Part shown: positions 12,350-22,648 of the stretch, one piece after another
Numbering within the stretch: the first letter of the stretch is position 1
How the letters are laid out: each line of letters opens with the position of its first letter
Origin: Boswellia sacra
Taxonomy: Eukaryota; Streptophyta; Magnoliopsida; Sapindales; Burseraceae
Reading direction: 5' to 3'
NCBI GenBank assembly: GCA_013180625.2
Contig: SNVD02016092.1
Coordinates: 62,001-126,000 of the forward strand
Length of the DNA: 64,000 nt
The notes under the pieces: model-generated
What the model was told of the DNA's origin: nothing
Databases searched by the model: none
What the model saw: only the letters and a program-made list of their open reading frames with translations
Translations under genes and position numbers: made by a program

Positions 12350-14071
12350 TTGTTGCAAGGGTCATCCGCCCAACCCTGCCAAGAGCATCATGATCGACCT
12401 CAGGAGGAACACCGTACTTTCACATTACTTCACATGCCACAGCAAGATATCTTGAAGGAAATTAAAGATAAAGGTCTACTGAAAGAACCTGCCCCCTTAC
12501 GTTCGAATCCAAAAGCAAGAGATAAAAGAAAGTTTTGCCATTTCCACCGGGCTCATAGTCATAACACTGCAGATTGCTTTAAACTGAGGAAACAAATCGA
12601 GGGTCTTATCAAGGATGGTCAGCTACAAGAATACATTTATCGACCCCCTGAACCATCCAACAAGAATGACAAAGGGAAGGAACCATTAGAAGAAGTAGCC
12701 ACAATTTTTGGGGAAGTAGTGGCTGGTCCGAGTTCCCAAGCCCAGAGGCACCTAGCTAGGCAAGCAAGATATGACCTCCCTCGCTACGAAGTCAACTTGA
12801 CAGCCTCCTCCATCAATGTTGGGGATCAAGATGTTATCTCTATTTCATCTCAAGATGCGCAGGGTATCCATCATCCTTATTGTGATGCCTTGGTCCTCAC
12901 AGTAATAGTGGCCAATAAAAGGCTACGAAGAGTATTGATTGACAACGGGAGCTTAGCTGACATAATGTCGTTGGATGCATTTGATCGATTGGGTCTTAAC
13001 CGTAAAGATATGAGAGGCATCCAAACTTCTCTGATAGAATTCGCTAGAGGAAAAGTTATTCCCGAAGGAATAATTTCATTACCGGTGACCTTGGGAGAAG
13101 GTTCCCTACAGACAACCAAGATGGTAAACTTTCTCGTAGTAGATCATCCGGGTGTTTATAACGCCATTCTTGGACGGCCATCACTTTACGACTTCAAAGC
13201 AGTGATGGGTGTCTATCATCATGTCTTGAAATTTCCAACACCTGCAGGGATAGGAGAAGTTAGAGGTGAACAACGAACTTCTCGAGAATGCTACAATATG
13301 GCTTTCAAAAAGAAGACACATAAGCTATGGATGATTCGAGGAGAACCTTCCGAGGGGATGGAAAGTTTGGATCTACGAGACCAAGAAAAAGGGGAGGCTG
13401 TAGTTCTAATAGAAGGAATAGATGACGTCTCTGTCTGTTTGAATAATTCAGAAAAGACAGTGAAGGTGGGTAAAAATCTTCCTCTACCAATCAAAGATAG
13501 GTTGATTGGTTTTCTTCGAGAATACAGCAACGTTTTTGCATGGTCTCACGAAGACATGCCCGGCATAGACCCGAGTGTAGCTGTCCACCGCCTTAATGTC
13601 AACCTTCAAGCTCAACCCATTCGACAAAAAAGGAGGTACCAAGCCCCAGAGTGTTCAGAGGCAATTGCATTTGGCTCAGAAGCAGCCGTACCTGTTGAAA
13701 TTGGCCTTCCATCACCTCGTACTAAGGGATATTGTGAAGAGCCTAATCATAGAGCCCTTCAACTCAACCTAGATCTTCTTAAGGAGAAAAGGGATCTCAC
13801 CAGTGTCAAAGTTGCTACTTACCAAGAGAGGGTTGCTCGATATTTTAACTCTAAGGTTAAGCGCCGATCTTTCCATGAGGGAGATCTGGTTTTGAGACAA
13901 ATACTACAAAATACTCGAGATCCCACTGATGGAGCATTGGGGCCCAACTGGGAGGGTCCTTATCGAGTCAAAGCAGTCATCCGACCAGGCACCTACAGAC
14001 TTGTCACCATGGATGGGAGGTTGCTTCGTCATCCATGGAATGTTGAGCACTTAAAGAAGTACTATCCATAG
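12350..14071 (+). pseudogene. gag end-protease-RT start fused to integrase C-terminus
   Basis: One continuous frame of about 573 codons, beginning without an ATG, so it is a downstream part of a polyprotein. Order: a Cys/His knuckle-like segment (CHFHRAHSHNTADC near residue 63); an aspartic protease with the active-site form LIDNGSLADI near 200 and ILGRPSLYDF near 275; the start of reverse transcriptase (FAWSHEDMPGIDP near 400). At about 13645-13672 the frame jumps directly to an integrase C-terminal region (FGSEAAVPVE... ending HLKKYYP). The RT catalytic domain, RNase H and integrase core are missing. The join preserves the frame, so the deletion is clean, but the product lacks polymerase and strand-transfer activity. 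The 385 bp after its stop hold no gene. Confidence 0.88.
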
Positions 14072-14457
14072 TCTCTTTATATATGTAATAACTCCTTCTA
14101 GGGATTTATGCATGTGTAATAACTCCCATAGGGAGACCTATAAAGAGATTATCAATAAAGTGTTCAGTTTATTGTATTTCAAATCATACATCTTTAAAGC
14201 TCATGTATGATCAAGCTGCAAGAAGATGAAAAGAGTAAAAGAATTCAGTATTAGAAAGAATTTTTAGAAGTTCTTATTATTTCAAAATTGACAGAGGAGT
14301 GTCACACATATAGTCCAAGTAAGGACAAATCCTCACCTATGACATTGACCCCGAAAGTAAAAACAACGAAAAATAAAGTCAAGGCTTAGAAAACAGCCTT
14401 AATATGATTATTCCCTACGAATAAGCATCTACCTAGTTGAAAGAACTCCAACTATAT

Positions 14458-16687
14458 CTAAGAAGTGGCGTCATCATCTCCTTCTTCATCTGAAGAGGAT
14501 GAGGTAGAATCGCCTTGCTTGGCCTCCCAGGCTGCGGTATCCAATGTAGACTCATAATCCTCATCTTTAAGGATGAAGCGGTGGAATTGCTCAGGATCAG
14601 AGTTTGCTATCAGGATAGACTCTGCCACCAAATTTAACTCTTCAGCTATGGGAGACTGATCAATCTCTGGGTAGCGATTATGAAACCATTTACGCACCCC
14701 ATTGACCCCATCAATATAAGAATGTTCCATAGCTTGCTGGTAAATACGACTCCTACGGAAGCGAGCAACTGCTTTGTCAATCCTATTTTGCTCAGTAACA
14801 GTCCTCTCCCGAAGCTTTGGACCAAGATCATTTGCCCTTTTATGCTGGACAGCTACCTCCTTCTTGGCTTCGGACAAGTCTGCTTTTATTCTGCCTATTT
14901 GTTCTTTCATCTCTGCCATCTTTCTCTCTGTTTCAGTTAAATTGTCAAGGCAGACTTGATGTTTTTCCTTCCAGTCGGCAATCTCAGAAGTGAGATGATT
15001 AACCTCCTTGAGAAGGTTGGTGTTAGTAGACTCTCTTTGACCTAAGGGTCCTGTCGCCTACAAAAAGAAAGGCAAAGAGAGGAAAGCAGATGAGGCATGT
15101 CTTTTAAAGGTATAAAAAAAAGGGGTCTTAGTAAAACCCAACCTGAAGTATGATGCCAATCCCGACAGCGATCGCATCGAAATATGTAAGTTTTACACTC
15201 TCGAAAAAGACATTAGTAGGCATCAAACGTGCAACACTTTGAGACAATTCACGAAGATAGTCTCCACATGTCGAGCCACTTTGAAAGCCCGTACTATCAA
15301 AGGTAAAACGCCTAGGTAGCTGAGAGGTTAGGGGTAACTTACTTCCAGTAGGCTTTGAGACTGCTACTTCGTCCATAGGCTGAACAGAGGTTGGCTTATC
15401 AGGCACAGACTTCCGTATGGGAATCTCCTTATGACCACTGGCTTTCCTCTTCAAAGGTCCAAGAGTTGGAGGACTTCCACTCCGTTTCTTCTGGGAAGGA
15501 CCAGGCCTGTCATGCGCGAAGGGCTTAAGAGGCATCTTGGCTTCAAGTTGGGCAAACTGCTTCTTGGTAGGATGTAAAGGAAATATACCTACGCAAAAAT
15601 AAAACTAGTAAGAAAACAAACATATGCTTGATGAAGTGAGGTAAGATCAGAAAGTAATAATCAAGCTTACCTTCCGGAGGAATTGGAGGTGACAAGCCAA
15701 GGCGGATCAATTGCTCCCGATCAGTAAGACTATTCATGTTCTTTGAGTCAATGGATAGCTTGAGTACCTCTTGCAAGTCGTTTCTTTCTTTTTGAGATGA
15801 AAGCGGGCGTTTGGTCCAAGGAGCTGCAATAAAAAAAAAAGGGGTCAGTTGATCAGAGTTTTTATAATGAAAATAGATAAGGTATCATTATAATAGGGTA
15901 CCACAAAAACCAAAACGCCTCATAATCCTCAACTTCTCTCCCTTTGGACGGGCACCTTCTTGATACTTCCAACTGCCACCACACCAGAATTGTTTATACT
16001 TCCATTCTTTCACATGTGAGGGAATGCCAAAAAGGCAGTTGGGGTCATTCGTCTTCCCTCGCTGGGATATGTAATAGTAACCTATTTTCTCTCTGTTCGG
16101 TGGGTGAATGACAAAAATATACTTAACATGGTTGGTGGTAGGATCACCAAGACCTGCGCTTTTGAATAAACTTTGAAATGCTATCAGAAGTCTCCATCCA
16201 TTGGCCGACAATTGGGTAGGGGCAATACCCATAGCATCGAGCATCCGTCGAACATATCAAAAGGCATCCGGAGACCAGCTCTCAGTAATTCTAAGCTTAA
16301 GCCGATGATACCTCGTGGTGGCCTACTCCATCGATCACCTTTCCTTGGAAGAAATAGGATAACTGAATCTGGGATAAGGAAATGAACTTTATATATTTTT
16401 AATCAGTCACCCTGTAGTTGATTATCAATATGGTCAGCCTCTCACCACTTTTCAACTTCAGGGTCATTATCTGAGGTAGCAGAGGATGACCCGTCGCTCT
16501 CCCCCTCAGCATCTACCACCTTGTGATTAACAAAATTATGCCCTAGCTCACGATCCTGACCGAAAAAATTCTGATAAAACTCATTAACCTCTTTACGGTT
16601 AGTCGCAGGATCCTTATTCCTTGTAGACTGGGTTTGATGACTCGGTTCCCCCCGTAGCACTATCACAGTAGTTTTAATTCTAGCCAT
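14458..16687 (-). pseudogene. antisense intron-containing gene inside the retrotransposon
   Basis: On the strand opposite to the element, five exon-like open segments follow each other: A 16687-16446, B about 16386-15902, C 15823-15671, D 15588-15143, E 15057-14458. Joins B-C, C-D and D-E use GT...AG and keep the reading frame exactly. Exon B carries ANGWRLLIAFQSLF and IPSHVKEWKYKQFW, resembling antisense-ORF proteins of Tat retrotransposons that Pfam lists as putative gypsy-type transposon proteins (PF04195, from memory). D is Ser/Pro/Lys-rich. E is a coiled coil (about 100 residues, K/E/Q-rich) with an acidic Ser-rich tail. Defects: a one-base frameshift near 16247-16250 and an unclear A-B join. 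Function in the family is unknown; about 640 residues if intact. Confidence 0.72.
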
Positions 16688-17020
16688 CTACACAGTTAAA
16701 GAGGAGTCGTTAGTCATCAAACCAAGTCTACTAAGGAAGGGAAGAGATAAAAAAGAAGATGCTAAGGGACTATATTGAAAGCTTTCCAAAATAGCCCTTG
16801 AAAAAGACTTTTTGCCCTTGAAAAGAAAAATATCACGTTAGTCCTTGACCAAAAGTATATAGTTGGTTTTCATTTTAAAAAAAATTCAAGTTTTAGGATT
16901 TTATAAAATGCCCCCTGTACATAGTTTTCGAAACTTGTAAAATGCCCCCTGTTCATAGTTTTCGGAATTGGCAAAAAAGACCCCTATTCATAGTTTTCAA
17001 AAGTCATAAAATAACCCCTC

Positions 17021-18649
17021 TTCACAAGTAGGCTTGGGCATTTGGCCCGCTGGGTCCAGGGCCCCGGTTGGACCCGGCCAAATGGGGCGGGGCAGGACCC
17101 GCCCCGGAGTGTTATTGGGACGGGTATGGGGCTGTAAAGTCCAAGACCCGTCCGGGGTGGGTCCGGGGTCGGGTCTGTCATCCAGACACGTTGGACCCGC
17201 CCCGCCCCGCACAGTGAAAGGGTGAAAATGTAAAAAATTTAAATATAGGGACTTCGAAAAATTAAAAGGGGATATTTTGTTAACTTTTAATATATGTGGG
17301 TTTCCATATAATTTGACAAACTTTATAAATAAAACCATTTTATTTCATTAAGCCCCCGATAATTCCCAAATCGGATTTGAATTGAAATCAAATCCCTAAC
17401 TCGTTAACACCTCCCGACCTCCGTTCCTCCACCTCCCGATCGATCGAACCAGCGGCGAACCAGCCGCGTTCTGCACTCCTCCGTCCGGTCGCGCTATTGG
17501 AGATCTCCGTCCGGTGACGCCACGATCGACGAAGCCGTGAATCACGTCCGTCTCTGCTATGCCTCTGTCGCGAATCGCGATCGCCGTCCAGTGTTCACCG
17601 CCCGCCTGTCTTTGTCGCGCTCGCCGCTGCCTGCAGTGCAGTGAGCCGCCTCCACCACAACCGCCAACTAGTCGTCCTCTCCTCTCTGTTGCTTTGTACG
17701 TGTGACATTTTTTTGTTTTTGTTGTTTTTGTTATTTAAAGAATTGAGAAGAAATTAATTGAGAAAAGTAAAGGAATTGAGTCAATTGATACTTACTAGTG
17801 GCGTTTTGCATTGGGTTGTGAGTAGAAATGTTGAGGGTCAGGATTTTAATGTTGTTGTTGCTTTGGATTTGGACCATTTGGTTGCTGTCTTGCTGAGGAC
17901 TATAAAGATGGTTGCTGTCTTGCTGTTTGTGTGTGGTTGCCAATAATTTGAATGTTCGTTCTGATGTATGGATGATGAAAGAATTCAGAGTGAAGGATTC
18001 TTGTACTAAATTTTTTTGTATTTCTCTTGTTTATTCCTATCATATATTGTGTTGCTTTGGATTTTGTTATACATGTGAGTATGTGACAGTCTTCAAAGAC
18101 AACAACACAAATCTAGATTAAGAAAAAAAAAGAAAGAAAGAAAGAAAGAAAGAATTCGGAGTGGATGGGCTTAAATATGTTTATTTTGGTTGTGAACATG
18201 TTGCATTGGATGGACTTATATATGTTTTTTTTTGTTATGAACATATTGTATTGGAGAGACTTAAGTATGTTTTTTTGTGGTTGTGATTTGTGAGCATGTT
18301 GTATTTGAAATTTGATGGACTTATATATTTTTTTATTTTTATTTTGTGAGTATTATGCACTTATTGAGTTAATTAGGTGATTTTATTGATGTGTTGGTAT
18401 TGTTTATTTGTTGGATTGTTGTTTATTAGGCATAAACATAAGTATATTTAAATTTAATGGAAGTTTATAAGAAAAAAATGAAAAAAATTGTAAATAGGCG
18501 GGGTGGGGCGGGTATGGGGCCAGTGAAATTTTTTTGGCCCCGCCCCACCCCGGGCGGGGCGGGGCAAAAACTAACTCACCGGGGCGAGGATGGATATCCC
18601 CTGCCCCGTACCCGCCCCGCCCTGCCCCGGTTCCATCCCTATTCACAAG
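17021..18649. mobile_element. non-autonomous hAT element nested in the retrotransposon
   Basis: The element spans 17029-18641 (1,613 bp). It is flanked by a perfect 8-bp duplication TTCACAAG at 17021-17028 and 18642-18649, the hallmark of hAT insertion. The ends are TAGGCTTGGGCA and, inverted, TAGGGATGGAAC, followed on both sides by GC-rich subterminal blocks of repeated GGGCGGGGC/CCCGCCCCG words. The interior has a GC-rich leader-like segment (17380-17700) that may be a remnant of a transposase gene's 5' end, then an AAAG microsatellite and a 45-bp tandem array. No transposase ORF remains. Confidence 0.9.
18122..18340. repeat. AAAG microsatellite and 45-bp tandem array inside the hAT element
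   Basis: A run of AAAG/GAAA units at 18122-18153 is followed by about four units starting at 18164, 18209, 18254 and 18314. Each begins GATGGRCTT or a close variant, continues with TATATATGTTTTTT and ends GAACATGTTG. The third unit carries a 15-bp insertion relative to the first two. Confidence 0.7.
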
Positions 18650-18779
18650 TTTTCCAAAGTTGTGAAAACACCCCTGCACTAAAAGACGAAGTTTCAAAAT
18701 TTTGCTGAAACACCCCTGCAACTAATATATGAAGTTTTAAAAATTCTCAGAGAGGCCCTTGCAGATGAATATAACGGAG

Positions 18780-19215
18780 CAACGCCTCACGTAGCCCTCG
18801 CATGCAGCATGCAGCTCAGCCCACGTGAGTTTGGACTTCGCCTGCGTCGCAGCCCGCCCCGCGCACTCGCATATGGCCTGCAGCTCGCCCTCGCGAGCTT
18901 GCTGCATGCATAGCGGCCCCGCGGGCTCTCCCCTGCGCGCCCAGCGCCTCGCGGGCTCTCCCCTGTGCGCATCGCAGCTCGTCCTCGCGAGCTTGCTCTC
19001 CCCTGCGCGCACAGCTTGCCTTGCGCGAGCTTTCCCTTCGCATGCGGCATGCAGCTCGCCCTGCGAGCTTGACTCTCCCCTCGCCCTTGGAAGCTTGCCT
19101 CTCGCCCATCACATACAAGCTCCCCTTTCGCTTCCCTGCATGCTTGCCTTCATTCCCGCATGCTTACTGCTCCCTCTTACGAGCTCACTCCTCTCCCTCA
19201 CACGCTGTCACACTC
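18780..19215 (+). repeat. GC-rich imperfect tandem repeats, retrotransposon 3' region
   Basis: Words such as CTCTCCCCTGCGCGC, CTCGCGGGCTCTCC and CTCGCGAGCTTGC recur many times in shuffled order. Composition is strongly GC-rich in an otherwise AT-rich window. Long frames open on both strands here are a by-product of this composition and show no protein family. Confidence 0.75.
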
Positions 19216-19219
19216 ACCT

Positions 19220-19844
19220 AGCGGAAGAAACACATTCTGGTAGCCTCTCTCATTTTTTCTTTCACACCCGAACACACAATAGAAGAATCATGCGAGCGCA
19301 TGCATGCTCTTGCACAATCACATGCACACACGTAGGGCATAATACGCAGAGAATTTAAAAGAGGAAATAGAGTTACATTGATTAAAAAAAAAACAGTAAC
19401 AACCACAAAAAATTAAGCCTAATCCATGCATTCTAAAGTGGCTGCACATGTGGACTTTTGTTCACGTTGATCCAATAAGTTTTTTTTCTAAGAGGTTGCA
19501 CATCTCAATCATGTAGACTTTTGTTCATATTGCTTCAATCAAAATTTTTTTTTTCAAAACATGCAATTACTATACGCAAGAAAGAAGTGCTTACTAGTGG
19601 CGGCTGGAAAATTTTACTCGCTCTGGAAACTTTCTTCGCTTGGACTGGAGATTTTTGCTTCTTCCTATTTTTGAGCAAACCCTACTCTCCAACGCTCCTT
19701 GTCCTATATATGGCGCCTAATTAGGGTTTAAGCCACAATAGGTATATATATATGATAAATTACATCTTCAGACCTGCCTCCTAATACATTTAAATTACAC
19801 TCCTGGATAACTTAATCGCCCCTACGTCGACCCATTAGTCGACT
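19220..19844 (+). other. retrotransposon 3' untranslated stretch
   Basis: No gene. Two diverged copies of a segment with GGTTGCACAT and TGGACTTTTGTTCA lie at about 19438-19490 and 19493-19550, another sign of short tandem duplication in the element's 3' region. The remainder is unremarkable. Confidence 0.55.
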
Positions 19845-19862
19845 TGGGCCTGGGAGGACTAC
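19845..19862 (+). promoter_or_regulatory. putative polypurine tract
   Basis: TGGGCCTGGGAGGACTAC immediately precedes the 3' LTR, where the plus-strand primer of reverse transcription is expected. It is only partly purine, so the exact primer is probably GGGAGGA. Confidence 0.6.
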
Positions 19863-20243
19863 TGTTATGGCCATAACAAATTTGGGCTTTAATTACACCC
19901 AACCCAGTAAGCCCATTACCGGAGCCCATTATTTGGGCTTATTATCTGGGTCTCACAATAACTCCTCCTAATGTCTATATAAACCCTCCAAACTTTTACT
20001 CAAGGTATGCACACTTTTCTGAACTCATTCTCTCTCTAAATTTTCTTTGCTTTTGAGAGCTTCTCTCTCTAGGAAATTCTCCCAAAAAATTCCAGAGTGC
20101 CGAAAACTGACTTGAGCGTCGGAGGGTTTTCGCTGGCACCACCGCCGGCACCCTAACTATTTTTCTTTGCTCTCAGGATTGGACCCGACGTACAATTCGA
20201 GCTCCGACCCGCTTCCCGGCCGTCTGAAAATCGTGCATCAACA
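19863..20243 (+). repeat. 3' long terminal repeat
   Basis: 381 bp, same ends as the 5' LTR (TGTTATGG ... CATCAACA), followed by the target duplication ATAAC. It differs from the 5' copy by about 45 substitutions and one 2-bp gap by hand count. Confidence 0.95.
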
Positions 20244-20248
20244 ATAAC

Positions 20249-20767
20249 CTTTTTCAATTTGGAGAAAAATTGTTTTTCTGTACGTCAAGTGGGCAGATGA
20301 TGAAAACTGAAACCTGTGCAAAATGTTAGAAATTTTCCCAAATCCCTCTTGTTTGCTTATTTATTTATTTATTTAATCCCATGTCGTATGAATGTTCAAA
20401 CAAACCACATCATTTTGTAGCCCAAAAAGTTGCATGCCCAACAAAAAAAGGTAACTTAAAATTTGGGGCAATTTTGTGACCTCCCTGAGATTCCTAAAAA
20501 GAAACAAACTCCAATAAAATTGCAATTATCTCCCTTGACCTAAGTTGATAGATGGTAAACCCTTGTTCAATCATTGATTTGTCTTGATACATTTGAGTTT
20601 ATAACACATTCTAAGTTCTCCTATTATCTTTAAATTTTACCTTATTATTGATATTATTTTATATTTATCTTAACAACAACAATCATTATTGATAATATGA
20701 TTTGTGATCGCTTATTTTATATCATAATCTCTTTCAAGAATAAAACAGGAAGAAGGAAACAGGAAGA
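20249..20767. other. intergenic, possible MULE-end debris
   Basis: No gene is seen. Around 20465-20560 phrases like GACCTCCCTGAGATTCC and CTCCCTTGACC resemble subterminal sequence of the Mutator-like elements that follow. No complete element can be delimited. Confidence 0.4.
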
Positions 20768-22648
20768 TTAATAAATGGGTCAATTCTATAAACCTCCCTT
20801 GATGTTTACCAAAATCCCCTGACCACCTTTGGTTATGAAAATCTCAAATATGTACTCTTTGTGTTGAGAACCGTTAAAAATTTTATTAGAAAAATATAAA
20901 ATTTTCAAATGGCATATAGTTGACTATTAAAAAATGAGATAATATCATAAACCACCCTTGAAGTTTAGCTAATTATTATGCGGAAAGCCTCTTATGTAAA
21001 TATATCAAGGCGGTCCCTAACCTTTGCATCTAAGCTTCATTTAGGTCCAACCAACAGATTTCGTTAGCTTTCAAATTAACGTTTTGAGATATTTTAGTAA
21101 AATGACATAATTCATATAGGATATTATCATAAACCACACCTGAAGTTTAGCTAATTATCATGCGGAAAGCCTCTTATGTAAATATATCAACGCGGTCCCT
21201 AACGTTTGCGTTTAAGCTTCATCCAGGTCCAGCCAACAGATTCCGTTTGTGTAAAAACTGAGAAAAAAATTAAAAATATCATTTTGCCCTTACTTTTATA
21301 TCCTTTCTTCTATCTTCTTTTTTTTTGCAACCGAAAATCCAATCCCTTTTCACACCCACAACTACCTCTCTCACCCCAACCTTTCAATCTCCAAACATAG
21401 CTTTGTCTGACTACTGGTTCTTTATAAAATTTCAGTTTGAGAATTTTTTTGTCTTTATTTTTGTTACTTTATTTCAATATGTAGTGTCTGTGAATGTTTT
21501 CTTAGGTTGAGAAAATTTTTAAAGAAGTTAGTGAGGAGAAAGAAAAGCATGCCAGTTTTGGGTTTTAGAGCTTTTGCATAATTTTTTTTAAACATAATTG
21601 TTGAAATAATCTAGATTTAATTTTAAATATTTGATTCTTTTTTTTTAATAGCTTTGTGATTGAGTTGAGATTGTAGGTGTTGATAGTGGAGGAAAATTCG
21701 ATACTATCATGGTGGAGTCTTATGACGTATATTTTTTTATTTAAATGAATTTAATGGTGGTGATAGTGGCTATGGTGGTTATGGATGGTGATGCTTGTGT
21801 GATATGAAATGAAGATTTTAGAAAAGAAAATTCAAGGGTTAGTTTTATGTTTACTGATATGAAATTATGTCATTTTACTAAAATACCCCAAAATGTTAAT
21901 TTGAAAGCTAGCGGAATTTGTTGGCTGGATCTGGATGAAGCTTAAATGCAAACGTTAGGAACCGCGCTGATATATTTACATAAGAGGCTTTCCGTATGAT
22001 AATTAGCTAAACTTCAGGGGTGGTTTATGATATTATCTTATATGAAATTATGAAATTTTACTAAAATACCTCAAAACGTTAATTTGAAATCTAACGGAAT
22101 CTGTTGGCTGGACCTGGATGAAGCTTAAACCCAAACGTTAGGGACGGCGCTAATATATTTACATAAGAGGCTTTTCGCATAATAATAAGCTAAACTCCAG
22201 AGGTGGTTTATGATATTATCCCATTAAAAAATATTCAAATTTTAAAATAAAAATAAAAAAACCCAAAACTTGCTAATAATTTTCATCTACCATTACCCCA
22301 AGAAGTCTTTAAAAAAATTACCATCGCAATAAATGATGCATAATAAATTATATTAAAATCTTGAAATAATAAAAAATTTGTCATATTCGTTCTTACAAAA
22401 AATTATCTTATAAAGTTTAAGTCTTTTAAGATAATTTTTTTATTTTTCTAATTTTAATTTTTTGATTTTTAGATATTTTTAGTAGCTAATTAAGGGTAAT
22501 TTAAAAAAACATAAAATTTTAAGAAATTTCGTCATGATTCTTAACACAGAGAAGATGTATGTGAGATTTTCAAAACTAAAGATGACTGTGAGAGATTTTG
22601 GCAAATATTAGAGAAGGAGAAGGTACATGAAATTGTACTTTAATAAAT
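20768..22648. mobile_element. outer Mutator-like element (non-autonomous), interrupted
   Basis: The element 20777-22639 is flanked by a perfect 9-bp duplication TTAATAAAT (20768-20776 and 22640-22648), as expected for Mutator-like transposition. Its diverged terminal inverted repeats start GGGTCAATTCTATAAACC on the left and AGTACAATTTCATGTACC on the inverted right, and similarity continues for about 110 bp. A second element (20936-22222) sits inside it, leaving a 149-bp left arm and a roughly 407-bp right arm. No transposase is visible. Confidence 0.82.
20926..22232. mobile_element. inner Mutator-like element with duplicated terminal repeats
   Basis: The element 20936-22222 (1,287 bp) is flanked by a perfect 10-bp duplication ATTAAAAAAT (20926-20935, 22223-22232). 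Its ends are GATAATATCATAAACCACC and its inverse. Each terminal repeat is about 300 bp and itself consists of two tandem units of roughly 180 bp (left 20938 and 21119; right units near 21850-22035 and 22040-22220). The 600-bp centre has a CT-rich, leader-like segment but no recognised gene, so it may be a captured fragment or simple filler. Confidence 0.85.

Larger units (their letters stand above)
16860..18760 (+). repeat. degenerate ~34-bp tandem repeats in the retrotransposon 3' region
   Basis: Units built around AAAATGCCCCCTGT and CATAGTTTTCGAAA recur about every 34 bp from 16900 to 17020, and continue in weaker form after the hAT insertion from 18650 to about 18750 (ACACCCCTGCA...). If the hAT element and one target copy are removed, the array is continuous. 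Hypervariable tandem repeats between the last gene and the 3' LTR are typical of Tat/Ogre-type elements. Confidence 0.7.
10394..20248 (+). mobile_element. defective Ty3/gypsy LTR retrotransposon, Tat-lineage type
   Basis: A full-length element of 9,845 bp (10399-20243) bounded by two LTRs of about 382 bp that begin TGTTATGG and end CATCAACA. It is flanked by the perfect 5-bp target duplication ATAAC at 10394-10398 and 20244-20248. Order: 5' LTR, primer-binding site, broken gag, protease plus RT start, large in-frame deletion, integrase C-terminus, antisense multi-exon gene, tandem repeats interrupted by a hAT insertion, polypurine tract, 3' LTR. The PBS, protease form and antisense gene point to the Tat group of plant gypsy elements. 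By hand alignment the LTRs differ at about 45 of 380 positions, mostly transitions, so the insertion is old. It cannot move autonomously. Confidence 0.93.

Noticed and set aside
16860..17020. CRISPR-like regular spacing of repeats
   Set aside because: Units are degenerate, contiguous and in a plant retrotransposon; there are no unique spacers.
18825..19358. 177-codon plus-strand ORF and several long minus-strand ORFs
   Set aside because: They lie in the GC-rich tandem array of the retrotransposon; openness on both strands follows from composition, and the product is low-complexity Ala/Cys/Ser with no domain.
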